64,000 nucleotides of DNA from Symbiodinium natans (Eukaryota; Sar; Dinophyceae; Suessiales; Symbiodiniaceae), in the NCBI GenBank assembly GCA_905221605.1, contig CAJNDS010000569.1, positions 871,232-935,231 on the forward strand, given 5' to 3'. Within the stretch, counting starts at the first letter, position 1; each line of letters starts with the position of its first letter. The translations under genes were made by a program, and so were the position numbers. Under the pieces are notes generated by a model. The model ran no database searches and had not been told where the DNA came from. It worked only from the letters and a program-made list of their open reading frames with translations. Positions 20,210 to 32,184 of this stretch are shown here, in pieces.

Positions 20210-20272
20210 TTAGAGGTTGACAGCCCAGTCCGTTAGATATTTGTCGAGGGCCTTCTGCTGCTCCCCAAACAT
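20210..20272 (-). CDS. Candidate C-terminal exon (EQQKALDKYLTDW)
   Basis: A short minus-strand frame encodes FGEQQKALDKYLTDWAVNL and then stops. Composition is protein-like, and an AAG|GCC acceptor is available inside it. It could be the last exon of the gene that carries the zinc-ribbon exon at 21358-21459, which lies upstream on the same strand. Family unknown. Confidence 0.3.
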   Translation of the reverse strand: MFGEQQKALDKYLTDWAVNL

Positions 20273-20671
20273 GTTTTAAGCGCTTGTGAAACTTGTGTCT
20301 CTGCAGGATTTGTTGCTGCCCGAACACCCCTGATAAACTCGGGCGCCAAGCAGTATCCTTTTCGACGTTTTGGCACGTATCCATTTAGATTGATTTCAAC
20401 AACACCCCTTTAGTTCCGGGCGGTTCTCTGGCAAAACTTTTTGCGAGGCTTGCTGGCCGAACGCTACAGCACACAACTTGAGACATCTTGAGACGGGCCA
20501 GTCAAACTGAGCCGCCGTGCAGGACTTTCGTTTGCTTGGAAGAGGTTCGGCGGCCGTGGTGCGCAATGTGCATTAAGCTAACCCATCATCCCTGATCCCG
20601 ACGCAGGGGGCAAATCAAACTCTGCCAAAGCCACCGCAGGCGTGGATCACGTGGGTCGTATCCTGTCACAC

Positions 20672-20996
20672 AGCTGCCAGCCCCCCCCCCCCCAACTCTC
20701 GACTCGAGCCCGTTTCCATGAGGAAAAGCCGCACAAAGCTGCACCTTGTGCGCCATCCCCCATGGTCCCCATCGGGTAGCCCGACTTTGCACCCCTCGGC
20801 CTCAGCTCAGCAAAACCTTCGCAAGGCCGTCCCTGCCAAGCTTTGACCCGTTTAACACGTGGACGTCTGTTAGAATCTGTTCGAACCTATCCTTGCATCC
20901 GCAAACTGCAGTACTAGCAATGGTGCAGCCCTGACTCGCAAAGTGCTTGGTACGTTTGAGGTCACGGCCGCTCACCTGAGGACTGATCGGGCTCCA
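20672..20996 (+). repeat. Duplicated segment, uninterrupted copy 2
   Basis: Continuous counterpart of 19001-19214 plus 19759-19870. High identity implies a recent duplication, about 1.1-1.7 kb apart. No coding frame common to both copies is convincing. Confidence 0.9.
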
Positions 20997-21357
20997 ACCT
21001 CGGACGAGAACTTTCCAACACTGCTCGTTCGCGCACTCACCAAACCTCGAAAAGAAGAGAAGCACTCATGCAGGCACTGAGGAGTGCCACAGAGCATGAA
21101 GCTTGCCCTTGACCTGGCATGTTTAATGTCTCAGTGTGCTGAGTATGCTAAGGATATCCCAGGCCCCCCGGCCTCTATCTGCCGACCCCATTGCCCAACT
21201 CACACCCCCGCAACAGTAAGTGCTCGACATCTTGCAGCTGCTCCTCGCGCTCGAGATCCGTGAGTGGGAAGTCCTCCGGCACTATCCCGGCTGGCAAGTC
21301 CTGACGCGGCTTCAAAAAACATGCCAAGATCTGCCACGGGCGTGAGACAACGCTCGT

Positions 21358-21459
21358 CTATGCTTCTAAGGTCGCAGCATTGCGTCGGTGGCCGCACTTT
21401 CGGCAGAAAAGCGAGTCTTTCGCGTAGATGTTTCCGCACTGTGGGCAAGTGCGTCGGGC
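21358..21459 (-). CDS. Zinc-ribbon exon (CPQCGN..FCRKCGHRR)
   Basis: After a CTTGAG|G acceptor a phase-0 exon of 34 codons reads ARRTCPQCGNIYAKDSLF, continues CRKCGHRRN and ends in a stop at 21358. Four cysteines spaced CPQC-x10-CRKC form a zinc-ribbon-like finger. The phrase C..CGN.F..DS.FCRKCG.KR recurs, in my memory, near the ends of many dinoflagellate proteins, including ion-channel and kinase-like ones. The zinc-binding role follows from the spacing, and the partner domain is unknown because upstream exons were not recognised. The frame could alternatively be spliced onward before the stop. Confidence 0.55.
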   Translation of the reverse strand, partial: ARRTCPQCGNIYAKDSLFCRKCGHRRNAATLEA

Positions 21460-21462
21460 CTC

Positions 21463-24400
21463 AAGACAATCAGGAGAGCACGTGGGGACTGCTGCCATTC
21501 AACAAACAGACTACCAACACGCCTCTGTGAAGATACCCCTCATTGAACAAAGAATCTCAGGGAAGTCTAGTCTAGTCTCCAGGAACCCGCAGGAACTCAC
21601 CTGCAGGCCTTAACTGTTGAGACGCTTTTGACCAATGCGAAATCAACGGTCATGCTGTTGCTGAGCAGCGCACGGACAGGCTTTGCCCATGCTGCATCGG
21701 CTCGAACCTGTCGAGCCTGTAAAAATTTCACCGCAGCCCGTCGTGTTAGATGAAGGCGTCAGAAGCTGTCCACGGCTCTCCGGGCATCAGGCCCACCAGG
21801 CATGGTCTTCACCGGCCCACGCGTCTGCAGAGTCAAGGCGAGAGATGAAAACAGAAGTGCAAACAGAACTCCAGCGTGCTACACTTGGAGGCCACTTGGA
21901 GGCCGTGTGGAGGCACAGAGATCATAGAAGTAGCGCTTCCCACCCAAGGGCGTGTCCAGGACCGCGAGATTCGTGTGAAGACAGGACAAAGACAGCCAAA
22001 GCTGCGCAAGCAAGAAACGCAGTTGTCAATCCTGGAACAGTTGGAGAAGGCTTGCCTTGCAACTAACGGTGTACACACAGCCGCAAAAACTGACAGTGAA
22101 CAACTCCTGAAGAAAAACACCTCAGAGACTTGTCGGAGACATAAGAACACGGAAAGATTCTTCTCCACATTGAGAACCCAAGCAAGCAGGACCCCCCTCT
22201 GCGGACCCAACGATGACACCTCATAAGCAAGGAGGTGCGTGAAGCCGAGAGAAAGGCAGACTGCGAGGAAGGGCCAACAAACGATGGGCATCAAGGGCCA
22301 AGAAAAGATAGCTTCCCAGCCAGACACAACAGCAACAAACTGCCAGAAGCCCGCTGCACTGTGCAACGCGGCGCCTTGCTTTGACATGTGTTGTAGCCCC
22401 TCAAGTTTGCTTGCATATGGGTGTTCAGAACCCAAGTTGTGTCGAGGCTATGCACGTGAGCCGGTGGACAAGAAACCTTCGGGCTGCTTGTTGGTGAAGT
22501 TGCACAAGCCCTACTGGTCCCTTCTCGTCCCTTCTCGTCCCTTCTGGTCCCTTCCATACCTCCCAGTCCCAGCACCCTCGCAACTCTAAGAGTGAAGAAG
22601 CGTCATGCAAGCACACGAAGCGAATCTAAGCGAAACATCGTGGAACTGCCTGAGCACGAGCTTCTTCCATGCGTCTTCTCTTGGCCTGCACGTTGCAACA
22701 CGCTGTACAGTGTCGGCACGCTTTGGAGCTCTGTGGGTCACATCTTCGCAATCCTCGAATGCTTGAAACGATTCTGCCTTGATCGCGTTGCCACGCTTTC
22801 AGACGGCAGTGATAACCCTGGAGCCCAAATGAGCCCAACGCCTGATCCGACTCGCGGCTCGGAACTGCTTCACGGGTCATGTCCAGAGGACCGGCCTCAG
22901 TTGCGAATTTGCCAAGCGTCCCAAGTTCCTTCACCCAGATACCTGTATGGTTTCTTTGTGGAACCCAACGGTATTTCCGGAACTTCCACGGTGTGTTCGC
23001 CCAAGCGTCTACAACAAAGATCTGGCGTGTCACCCACAACGTCCAGGTTGAAGTCTGGGGCTCAGTTTTGGACCGGGGGGTTCTTCATCACGCGGCGTGG
23101 AGAAAGAGTCAGCACCGTTTTCAGGAACTTCATTGGGCTGGACGGGGGATACTTGACACCTTTTGTCAAGGCTATTCAAGGCTGTGCTAGCACATCCGTT
23201 TCCACATGTTGCCCTGGCATTTTTTTTGGGGGGGGGTTGGTGCCGCGACAACGGCCATGTATGCCATGGATTTCGAAGGCATCAGGGATGGATGTCGGTT
23301 CTCCATGTCTATGTTCAAATCGTGCAGGACGTAGGACTTTGCCTTCAAAGGCCACTCTTCCGCAGCCACATGGGTGCTTATTTCTGCCGTGAGCACTTGT
23401 CGCGACAGCAGATGTTGGAATGCACCAGAACTAGGGGTTGGGGACCTGCTGCAAATGCAGTTTCGTAACGACTTTCGCAGAGTTAAACTTTCCGTGCTCG
23501 GAAAGAAGAACTGCGAGCACGTTTTCCTGACTAAGCGCGCGTGCGTCCAATGCGGTTTCTCACGCACAGCTGCCGAGTAGAGACAGCCATGTGGGCGTCG
23601 GGCTGTACACTGCCAATGTCTGCCAATGTGTGCCGACAGCCGATGTCCAGCCCAGTCTGAGTGCACCGCTGGGGCCATGGCCTCGAAGGTGCCTCCAAAG
23701 AAGCGCATGCTCATAGCGAGGAGTCATGGCGAAGTCATAGCCAGAGCATCTTGCTTGAAGGCCCATGGCGTCTGAAGAAATACAATATTACAATACAGTG
23801 TACCATATGGCGATTGGGCTACATGAGCCTGCTTTCGGCTCCAGCGCAAGCGAAGCGGCCGTCCTGCGGGCAACAGCATCTGAAGGTGCACTGGTGCGAG
23901 GCGACTGTCGAAGGAGTTTATGGGTCTTGGATTGCTAAGTCGGCTCAGTGACGGGCCTCGGATTCGCCGGAGCCTGCTTGTCGAGCGCCGTTTGCAGCAT
24001 CTGCTTCATATCCCTTGGTGTGCACTTTGAATCCGCGAACACTTTACAATGTTGAGGCATGTTTATCTCTACCTGTCTATCTGCCACCCAGGAGCGACAT
24101 CTCAGTCTGCAAATAATCCAGACGCCTCCAAAGCATAGGTCTCACATGTCTCACACAAGCCGGGTATTTGAAAAGTCGCTCTCCGACTCTGCCCTCTCCC
24201 TATCGGTTGCGCAGCCAGGCAGCTGGGACTGCGCTTGCTGTGACTGGAACAAGTAGCTCAGGGCATTTGTCCTTGGGCAATGGCAGGGATGGGGCCCCAG
24301 ACCAGTCTGTGCAATGAGTCAAGGGGCGGCGTCACCGCCGGCACATTGGTGGAGCTGCGTCCTGGAACACTGCAACAAACTGCAACAAACAAACTCCAAC

Positions 24401-24650
24401 AAACTGCAACAAACTGCAACAAACTGCACCACGCAAGAGCCAAGAGTATTCTATGCTGTCCTGATGGGGTGCTGCGCATGAGGGCATCGTTGGGCCCAGT
24501 CCTGGAAAGTATCATAGAAACCAAGTTTGGTCTAAAGAAATTCAGGAGATGTCCTTTGCACTTGAAGCTGCAGCGGGTTCCTTGCGTGAGGCCGACTGTC
24601 GTGAAACTGGAAGCAACTGGAAGCAACTGGAAGCAACTGGAAGCAAAGAT
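21463..24650. other. Region without a convincing gene
   Basis: Long frames exist (for example 801 bases on the plus strand at 22592-23392), but composition changes along them and opposite-strand frames are just as open, so I do not call a gene. Weak fragments worth noting are a plus-strand Lys/Gln/Leu-rich stretch near 21990-22070 (RQPKLRKQETQLSILEQLEK) and a plus-strand frame ending at 23580 with CEHVFLTKRACVQCGFSR. Another, near 24215-24256, reads PGSWDCACCDWN and resembles half of a RanBP2-type zinc finger. The repeat cttctcgtcc occurs near 22520. An aacaaactgc repeat fills about 24368-24428. Confidence 0.4.
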
Positions 24651-24654
24651 GTAC

Positions 24655-25506
24655 CAAGTAAGGCTGCGGCTTGACTGGCTCGAACCCCCCAGTAACGACT
24701 CGGACGGGGGATGGGCTGCGATCGTTGGATGACGTGTCTCGATAAGCCGGACGCCCAGCGGGAGGCCTGGACCTGGATGGACTGTTGTCACGCACATCAC
24801 GGCCACGGTAACCTCCTGGCCCAACCGCGGGCCCAACCGCAGGTCCAACCGCAGGTCCAACCGCTGGTCCAACCGCTGGTCCAACCGCAGGCCCCGCCCC
24901 GCGCCCAGCTGGAGCTGGCCCAACCACAGGCCCAACAGCAGCGCCAGCCCCAGGCCCAGCCCCAGGCCCAACGGCAGGCCCAGCCCAAGGCCCAGCCCGA
25001 GGCCCAGCCGAAGGCCCAGCAGAGGGCCCAGCAGAGGGCCCAGCAGAAGGCCCAGCAGAAGGCCCAGCCAGAGCATTGGGTGCACTGCTGCTCCCTGGTC
25101 CCATTGGCGCGAGCCCGCGACCTTGACCGGGGCCTCCAAAACGCTGGCCGTAGGTTTGCTGTGGTTGCTGCATTGGCTGCATGGGCTGCATTGGCTGCAT
25201 GGGCTGCATGGGCTCAGTTGCTGGCATTTGCCATGTCCCCTGTGCAGGCTGCGTGAATTGCGTCTGCTGTGGTGGAACCTGCAGAGGTTGGCCCTGGTTT
25301 GGCTGCATCTGCTGAACTGGCTGCATTGGTGCCGTTTGCAAGGGCGGCATACCGGAATACTGCGGCTGCTGCATTTGCTGCTGCATTGCTGGTGATGGGT
25401 AGGCTGGTGCTCCTGGTGGTACAGCTGATGCTTGATACCCGGGGAAGCCCCTATTGGCCGTGTCCATCGGCATGCCGCTATATGCCTCAGCAGAAACTCC
25501 AGACAT
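24655..25506 (-). CDS. Pro/Gln/Gly-repeat protein, first exon
   Basis: The ATG at 25506 opens 284 codons in phase 0, ending at a TTG|GTACAT donor. The protein begins MSGVSAEAYSGMPMDTANRG and is then rich in Pro, Gln and Met, with four MQP triplets in a row. It continues with about seven GPSAGPSAG-like units and six GPAV units. The end is basic and Ser-rich (YRGRDVRDNSPSRSRPPAGR; SSNDRSPSPVRVV; FEPVKPQPYL). Such composition is typical of RNA-processing or RNA-granule proteins, but no RRM or other domain is visible in this exon. The intron downstream starts with four copies of the 10-mer ttgcttccag. The upstream in-frame extension to 25689 lacks protein character. Later exons toward 24.2 kb were not identified. 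Confidence 0.65.
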
Positions 25507-26082
25507 CTCACATGGTCTCACGAACAGCACGCATGACACTTGCACCAATAGTGCATCTGCAACGACGGCAACTGGATGGACTGGTGGGGCAGGAAGGCAG
25601 GCGTTCGCAGAGGATTGCAAAAAGAACCACAACAATTCAAAATCTCTTCCCGGCATGTCTGCTCCACAGTCCGTCAAAGACGACTCCAAGGTTTGTGGAG
25701 TTGAGGGTTTAGGGAATGTCGGTGCAGTTGGGAGAAGGCGGCGACCCTGGGCCCTTCGGCAAGCAAGGACAAAAACATTATGTCACAACAATTGGGCCCT
25801 AAAGGTCGACGCCTTGGGGACCTTTAGAAGATGACGACAAGCTTCGACACGGATCTCGGACAAACTCGAGACGTCTGAGTTGCATTACATGTTCCCACTT
25901 CGAATGCAATTTAAAGAATTCAAAAAGTCTTCCAGTGACGTCTGTTCTCCATGCGGCATCATTTTTGTGATCTCATACTTTGAGAGGCCCAAGCTGCATT
26001 GTTTTTGTCGCCTCGCACGAAGGGTCCATGACATCATCCGTGGTGGCATCGTTCACGTGAAAGCATTCTGGTGCGATTAGCT

Positions 26083-27039
26083 TGAACACTGAGTTTCGTA
26101 TTCGGCCGACTGCGCGATGTTGTGCATCAAACCCTGAGAGGGTATCTTCCATTCAAAGACTGTGACCACACTAGTCACTATTTGCAAGATTTTGGACCAT
26201 GCTGGAGCTTGTGCTGAGGCGAGCCCCTGAAGCGGCCAAATGGACGGGTCGGGGGCCCATGGCTGCTCCACTAATATACCTTCTCTCGTTTGAATTTCTG
26301 CAGACCCAGAGGATGCCCCGGTTCTCCTTTCGAAAAAAGACTCTTGCATTTGCCTCACCTCTCGTGAGGATCATCGCCGTACATAACATCTAGTTTTCTT
26401 ATTATTCGAACACACGCTTTTTCATATTAGAGTTGAGGATATTGTACTACACTGAATGAGATTTTGCTGCAGCCACCGCCCATAGGGGACACATTTTAAG
26501 GGCACAGCTGGTCTCGACGACCTCAATTGAAGTGTGTTTGAGTCAACAGCCATCAGCCACCATGTGCGCGATAATGTCAGAAAACACGTTTGCCCACCTT
26601 GTGCGGTGTGATAATATGGGCCCCCATATCACGGAACTGCTGCTCGAAAATAGTGCGATGTGGTTCGGTTCTGAAATTCGCGTGGTGAGCCAGCATTCTG
26701 GGAAAAACCGCTCTCCTTCTTGAACAGAAGAAATACTATGTTCCATGCCTTGGCAGTTCTACTGTTTTCCGTGCCTTTGGCAGTCGTCGTCTCCGCATGA
26801 AAGTCACATACTGAGGCAGTTGCACCCTCAGTTTGCATCGCGCCCGGCGCAGTGCGTGGTGGTCCATATGCCGATGGCTCAGGAATTACCTCTACCGCCA
26901 GACATGTCACATGAAACAACAGCTGATAGTAAATAATGACATCCACTTGACATCCCCAGGCCTGAAGCCTGTGTGCAGCAAGGGCCTGCCACAACGATAA
27001 CAAATCAGACGACGTACCAACAACAATCGCCAACATCAA
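26083..27039 (-). CDS. Candidate gene without recognised family
   Basis: The frame at 26629-27039 starts MLAIVVGTSSDLLSLWQALA, has a GGCAG|GCC acceptor inside it, and reads protein-like through VEVIPEPSAYGPPRTAPGAM and ETTTAKGTENSRTAKAW. Downstream on the same strand, 26083-26358 reads SSGSAEIQTREGILVEQPWA.. to the stop at 26080, but a second frame there is also open, so the exact exon is uncertain. No domain is recognised. The upstream EF-hand exon ends just before this candidate begins, which suggests a separate gene. Confidence 0.3.
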
Positions 27040-27049
27040 AGTTCAGCCG

Positions 27050-27163
27050 TTAAGCGACGCAGCGACATGTTGGAAAATCATCTCGAAGCCGTTCCTGCTC
27101 AAACTCTTCCCGCGACAGACCGCCATCCCTGTTCTTATCGAAAGCAGCGAAGATTGCATCGAC
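27050..27163 (-). CDS. C-terminal EF-hand exon
   Basis: After a GGCCAG|G acceptor, 37 codons in phase 0 read VDAIFAAFDKNRDGGLSREE, then FEQERLRDDFPTCRCVA and a stop. The loop DKNRDGGLSREE is a complete canonical EF-hand: Asp at 1, Asn at 3, Asp at 5, Gly at 6, Leu at 8 and Glu at 12. Flanking helices fit, so calcium binding is very likely. Another possible exon of this gene is near 27730-27830 (DASRSRSRAMQPSEVLRGRN after CTGCAG|G). EF-hand exons of this kind end many dinoflagellate channels, kinases and Cys-proteases, so the full identity is open. Confidence 0.65.
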   Translation of the reverse strand, partial: VDAIFAAFDKNRDGGLSREEFEQERLRDDFPTCRCVA

Positions 27164-27194
27164 CTGGCCAAGAAGGTCACAGGGATGGCAAGAG

Positions 27195-27665
27195 ACACTG
27201 CAGTAGAAGGAGACAGATAGACGGATAGACGGATAGCACCTGACGACCAAACTCTGACGGGGGGCAGGTGTAAATGGGTACCTGTTGGAGTCTGCAAGTC
27301 ACCTCTACCCAACCGGAGGTATCTGACGGGCGGAGTGCCTGCGTCTACAACCCCCGAGGCCCCGAACGGGAGGGGAATAGATACTACCTGACGGCGATCA
27401 CGTAACTTCCCGGAGCACATTCCCGGAGCACCAGAGAGGCAGAGGAGGCGATAGCTGGCATCAGACAGGCGGCCCCTCCAACCCGCAATTAACCGAGATC
27501 AATTAACCCTGCCGAGGTATCTGAGGGGCGGAGTAAGTGGAGGGGCCGGGCCGGGGGAAATAGATGGATAGATAAAAACCTTCCAGCCCGCAACAACCCC
27601 TCTCCACGGAGGCTTCTGACGAACGGAGGTATCTGGCGGGCTGAATACCTGACGGGCGGACCCTC
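27195..27665 (+). repeat. Degenerate repeat around ggaggtatctgacgggcgga
   Basis: The phrases gaggtatctga(c/g)gggcgga and cctgacgggcgga recur about seven times at irregular spacing. They are accompanied by gacagatagacggatagacgg at 27207-27235 and atagatggatagata near 27560. Lies in the probable intron upstream of the EF-hand exon. Confidence 0.65.
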
Positions 27666-27889
27666 TAACTTTGACCTGAATCAGAAGTCATGCAGCGTAC
27701 ATACTGCAATAGAGTCAGTAAAGGATAGATGCCAAACAGCCTTGGGCCCTAAACACTCCCCGTTCCTCCCTCGCAGCACCTCGGACGGCTGCATGGCTCG
27801 TGAGCGAGACCTGGAGGCGTCCTGCAGGGCTTGGTGGTGCCTGTGCCTCATGCACCAATCAGCAGAAGCCCCTTGCCGCACCTTGGTAT

Positions 27890-30690
27890 ACCCACTTCAC
27901 GGCCCAAGTCTTTGAGCCAAGGGCTGCAGACAGGTAGCTAGGCTGCACTTCTCTTCTTACATCATATCACGCTCCAGGCATCCGGGCAGAAGCCACTCTA
28001 CGCACATTTGTCTTCACTCGCCCTGCACCACTGCCGAAAGCACGGGCGCAGCCACTACCAGGCAAAGCGCTGCACCTCAGCAAAGAGCGAAAGAGATGAC
28101 ACGGACGAGCAGGATCTTCAAGGGTATGCAAGAGGCTTATCAAGCAAGATCAAAAACACCACATGGGTGCCATCTTTGAGAACCGGAGCTTTCATCAATT
28201 TTAACCGTCTCAGCCTTCACAAAATCTATGCACGTGCTCTTGATTGATACTTCTGAGATTTGCATATGGGGGCCGGTCACTTGGCCGCAGGCCACAGGCT
28301 GCCCACAGCAGGCCATGCAGCACGGGACCGAGGACCTCGACACCTGGCCACGCGCTGCTCGGAACAGTACAAAGCACGTTGCAAACTTACAAAAAGAAAC
28401 ACAAAACCACTGCCGAACAACACCCAAATCATTCCTAGGCAACATGCACAAAACAACCGAGCATCTCGATGCGCGTTCATGCTTAGAAGCTTCGGAGCAC
28501 CTCGGGCTTGAGGATGGGCACCTTACACAAGCTCTTGAACTCTTGAACTCTTGAACTCTTGAAGCTTGCTTGTGAAGTTTGCTTGTGCTGTGCTTGATGT
28601 GCTTGTATTTGTCACGACGCCAGCGCCACTGTCTTGCAAGCGCCGTCGCGCGTGCTTGCAACATTTAATGACAAACTGGCCTGCCCCTGCAGTGCCACCT
28701 TGATCTCAACTGCTTTGTTCCGGGAGCCCATCTTTTTTGCTATAAAAGGTTCTTTTCGCAAAGCTTTAGCACGCCTATCCGCACACACCTAAAGCCTGGT
28801 CCTGGATTTCGTTGGTTGTCTACGGATGCGAGTGCCGAGTTCAGTACTAGTTCAGTCTTATGGTTGAGCGTGGAGGAAGGCTTGAGGGTAAGGTATGCGG
28901 GAGGTGAACTTCTGTCAACTGAAGGTGGGAGGAGGACCACGTGGGCCGGGTCCTTCCTGGGGTGCGTGAGACTTGCACGGGACTTTCGCAGAGCCTTCGA
29001 GTCTTGCGCTAGAATTTTCCGCTTTCCGAAGGCATAGATTTCCTGAACCGAGCCCAATGTTGAGTGTCGTCAACACCTTGCTAACCACTCCTTCAAATAC
29101 GCCGATCTATTGTATGAGAATCTTGCAAGGACCTGTATGCGGTGCGGGCGATCCCTTCGCGGTTCCCAAAGACATCCAGCATCTTTGTTTCCGCTTGCAT
29201 GCCCGAGCTCAATTGCTCCTGAGGTGGGGACCTTCGGGCGGCACGGGTCGTCGGGCCTTGGTCTCTCATTTTGTGATTCCCCAACGCTGTTCCAATGACG
29301 TTGGCACAAACTTCAACACTTCGATACTAATCTCCGCTGAGAGCAGCGGCCACGGTAGTCATGGCCACAAGCGACACCAGCACCAACCTAAAGCAGGCCG
29401 AGGGATCGCACAACGCGATGCAAACCCATCCACGGGGGTCGTTTTGTGTACGAAAACCAAGAACACCACAAAGCTGGGATCCGAACAGTATCCACGACAT
29501 GCACACAGCGGAAGGAGAGAGAGGCCGATCCTGCATTCATTCTCGCGAAGATCTGCGACCCCTGAACAGCATGCTTGTTGCAATGAGGGGGGGGGTGCGG
29601 ATGGTGACAGCTTCTTCCCAGCCCATCCTGCAACTCGGCAGGGGTCGGTAACCCCTTGCTCCGCTGGTGCGCCAATCGCAACCTTCTGCAAAACACGGCG
29701 CATAGCCAAGCCAGCCAGCACGGCTCCCACAGCTCTCAAGATCTCTCAAGTGCAACGACGCGATGTCGGACCGGTGTCTGAGTCTAAGGTCCAAGCACGC
29801 CCCCAAGTCCTCCTTGGCCTTCGCCTGTTACGAAGGCACGCTGGCTGAGAGTGACAAGTGACTACTTGTGCCCCATCCACGTGCCGTCGAAAGCCCAAGC
29901 CTGCGCACGAAGCTCCGAAGAAGAGGAGCAGGAGGATCAACGTGTCAGACTGTCAAAGAATGCGCGAAAGAATGCTCCAGAACTAAGGATTGCTTGGATC
30001 AACTTGTCGAAACTGACCCTCGCCGCCTTTCACCCAAAGAGCGGATAGCAACCGGAAGCGTGTCACAAGCTGGGCTCTGCAGCGCAGGCCTCCAACTGAG
30101 ACCTGATGCGCATCATGTTCAGCCGAGCCAGTCGCCGCTTGACCTCGGTAGCCACGACTGTACCCGGTCACTACCAGCTCGGAACCAAACGGGAATTTCG
30201 TGAACCACTCAAAGCTGTGACGGCATGTAGCATGGAATATGACACTGCTCTGTGGAATCGGAGTGCACCCTCCCGCCTGGTACCGTATAAGGTTTGCAGC
30301 GACCTAAGGAAAGCTTTTGAGCGCGCGTTGCTTCAATCATTTCGCTGACTTGAGACCAGCTATGGACAAAGGATCAGGCTGCAGTGGCTGCCACGAGCGG
30401 GAATGGAAACCACCTAGAACCTGGCATGCTTTGCGCTTCCTCTTCAAAAGGTGATTGCAGACCCGACCTAGGTCATGCCATGTCATGCCTAGGACCTAGG
30501 AAGCATGTCCAGCAGACCCAGGTGGCAGCACATGAGCATCCAGAAGAAAGACCTGGCCGAAAAGAGTCTGCGATACTCTGTGCAGTGACCCCTGTGGAGA
30601 GCGCAGCTGTATGCGGCTGTCCACCATTCGAAAGCACGGACGAACATGCAACATAATGGAACTGGTGTGAGCGGAAATTGCTGCAACGTG
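27890..30690. other. Region without a convincing gene
   Basis: Frames such as 28973-29848 on the plus strand are long but change character and overlap equally open frames on the other strand. Weakly coding-like pieces on the plus strand are near 29946-30050 (SRTKDCLDQLVETDPRRLSP). The octamer cttgaact is repeated about four times at 28529-28562. No RNA gene is rec­ognised. Confidence 0.35.
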
Positions 30691-30699
30691 TTGCCACAG

Positions 30700-31275
30700 T
30701 TTCCAGATTCTCAAAGAATTCAAAAGGTAAGTCGAAGGAGGCTGAACCCGGCCTGGAGCCCACTGCCTGCCAGGCGAACAGCACCAGCGAGGCTGCCACG
30801 GCAGAGGAGAGCGGGGGCCTTGCACAACTTGCTGTATTGCAAAAGCATGGGCTTTACTAATGGCAAAAACACTTGCATGCCTGAGTTGGACAGTGACTGC
30901 TGGAGCAGGCTCCACTGCCTGGTTGCGAACGCGATTTGTGACTTTGAAGCGTGAGAACGGGTCCGGTGAGGGAGGGGAGATGGGAGCATGGCGATATTTC
31001 ATTGACCATCGTCTATACTGGTACTGACGGAACCCAATGTTCGGGGCGGCACATCCCGGAGCCAGCAGCGAAGTGTCGCAGCAGGACCTCAGGCAGGCTG
31101 CGATCACAAGCCACAAGATGTCACACTCAAATAAGAGACCTTGAGGCACCAGCCGATGTACCCGCGACCTCGCCCCAGGTAGAGGGGTTCCTCTCCAGGC
31201 CAATCACAGATGTTTGTGTCGAAACAGAGGGGTCAGGTGAAGGGGAAAGAAATTACTTCGAACGTCTCACCTAAA
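30700..31275 (+). CDS. Candidate plus-strand gene, acidic exons
   Basis: ~30700-30858 reads SKNSKGKSKEAEPGLEPTAC and then QANSTSEAATAEESGGLAQL, with a clear coding composition. ~31138-31275 reads EAPADVPATSPQVEGFLSRP, ITDVCVETEGSGEGERNYFE, RLT and a stop. The two may be exons of one protein, though the joint was not resolved. Both are Glu/Ala/Ser-rich without a recognised domain. This would be one of the few plus-strand genes right of the gap. Confidence 0.33.
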
Positions 31276-32184
31276 ACCAAGCAATGTCATGAGCATGGTA
31301 GCAATCATCCGGGACTGCGCACTCCAAGAGTCTACTCTGTGGGGTTGGGCACTCCTGGGATACTCTGCCTGGGGAGACGGGGGGGCGGATTCAGAGATAC
31401 TTTGCGGTTCTTGGCGGTGGGAGATTCAAAGGGCGACAAGCACAACACACCCGAGCGAGGAGAATAGCTGAGCTACAGGGTGGAGAAAAACTGCAGCAAC
31501 ACCCTTCAAGAAACTACATCGACATAGACGTACGTGAAATTGCGATGTGTCAAGATGTCCGGAATATTTGCGATGCTGTCAACGTCTCCTCCTCCTCCTT
31601 CTTCGACTGCCTTCGCACCTTCCCGGAACGCTTGTTAGATCTGTCGACAGTGGTTTGCCTAGGCTGGGCTCGGAAGCGCCTTTGTCTGTCTTCAGCATGC
31701 CCCGAACCTTGGCAGTCCTATCCGGTCCTATCCTACCGTCTGCCTGCTCGGCGGCCGTCTGCTGCTGCCAACGTCTCAAGACGCTTCGCAATCGGGCCGG
31801 CCTGCACTCACTGCAGACAAAGCCTCAAAGCCACGCTCCACCGATGTGCATCCACCACGCATAGCAAAGAGCGCATTACATCTGCACCTCAAATTAAACT
31901 CTGCATGGTCTCGTCTTCTCCCTCCCAGCTACACCCAGCTGCGCCGTACCTTTTGTGGAAAAACCGGCGCTGCTGTAGCTGACGAGCTAAGGCCTAGCAG
32001 TCCAGATGTCACTCAGTCGCACTGCGAAGGGATACATTATATACAGTGCCGTTTGGACAAAGATACGACATTTGACAATTCGCTTGCCGCTAAACACACA
32101 CACTTTAAGGTCGTGCCACCAGGTTGTCGGGTTGGGGTTGAGGGTTTCCGGCACTAGCTAATTCGGCAGAAGAGTTGCAAGGCG

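Noticed and set aside
22592-23392. 266-codon plus-strand frame as a gene
   Set aside because: No recognisable motif, and two other frames are open over parts of it. It also contains a ttttttttggggggg run.
24207-24256. RanBP2-type zinc finger (PGSWDCACCDWN)
   Set aside because: Only the first Cys pair and Trp are present. The second Cys pair was not found in the following sequence, and the strand disagrees with its neighbours.
28973-29848. 291-codon plus-strand frame as a gene
   Set aside because: Composition shifts along it, no domain is visible, and minus-strand frames over the same DNA are equally open.
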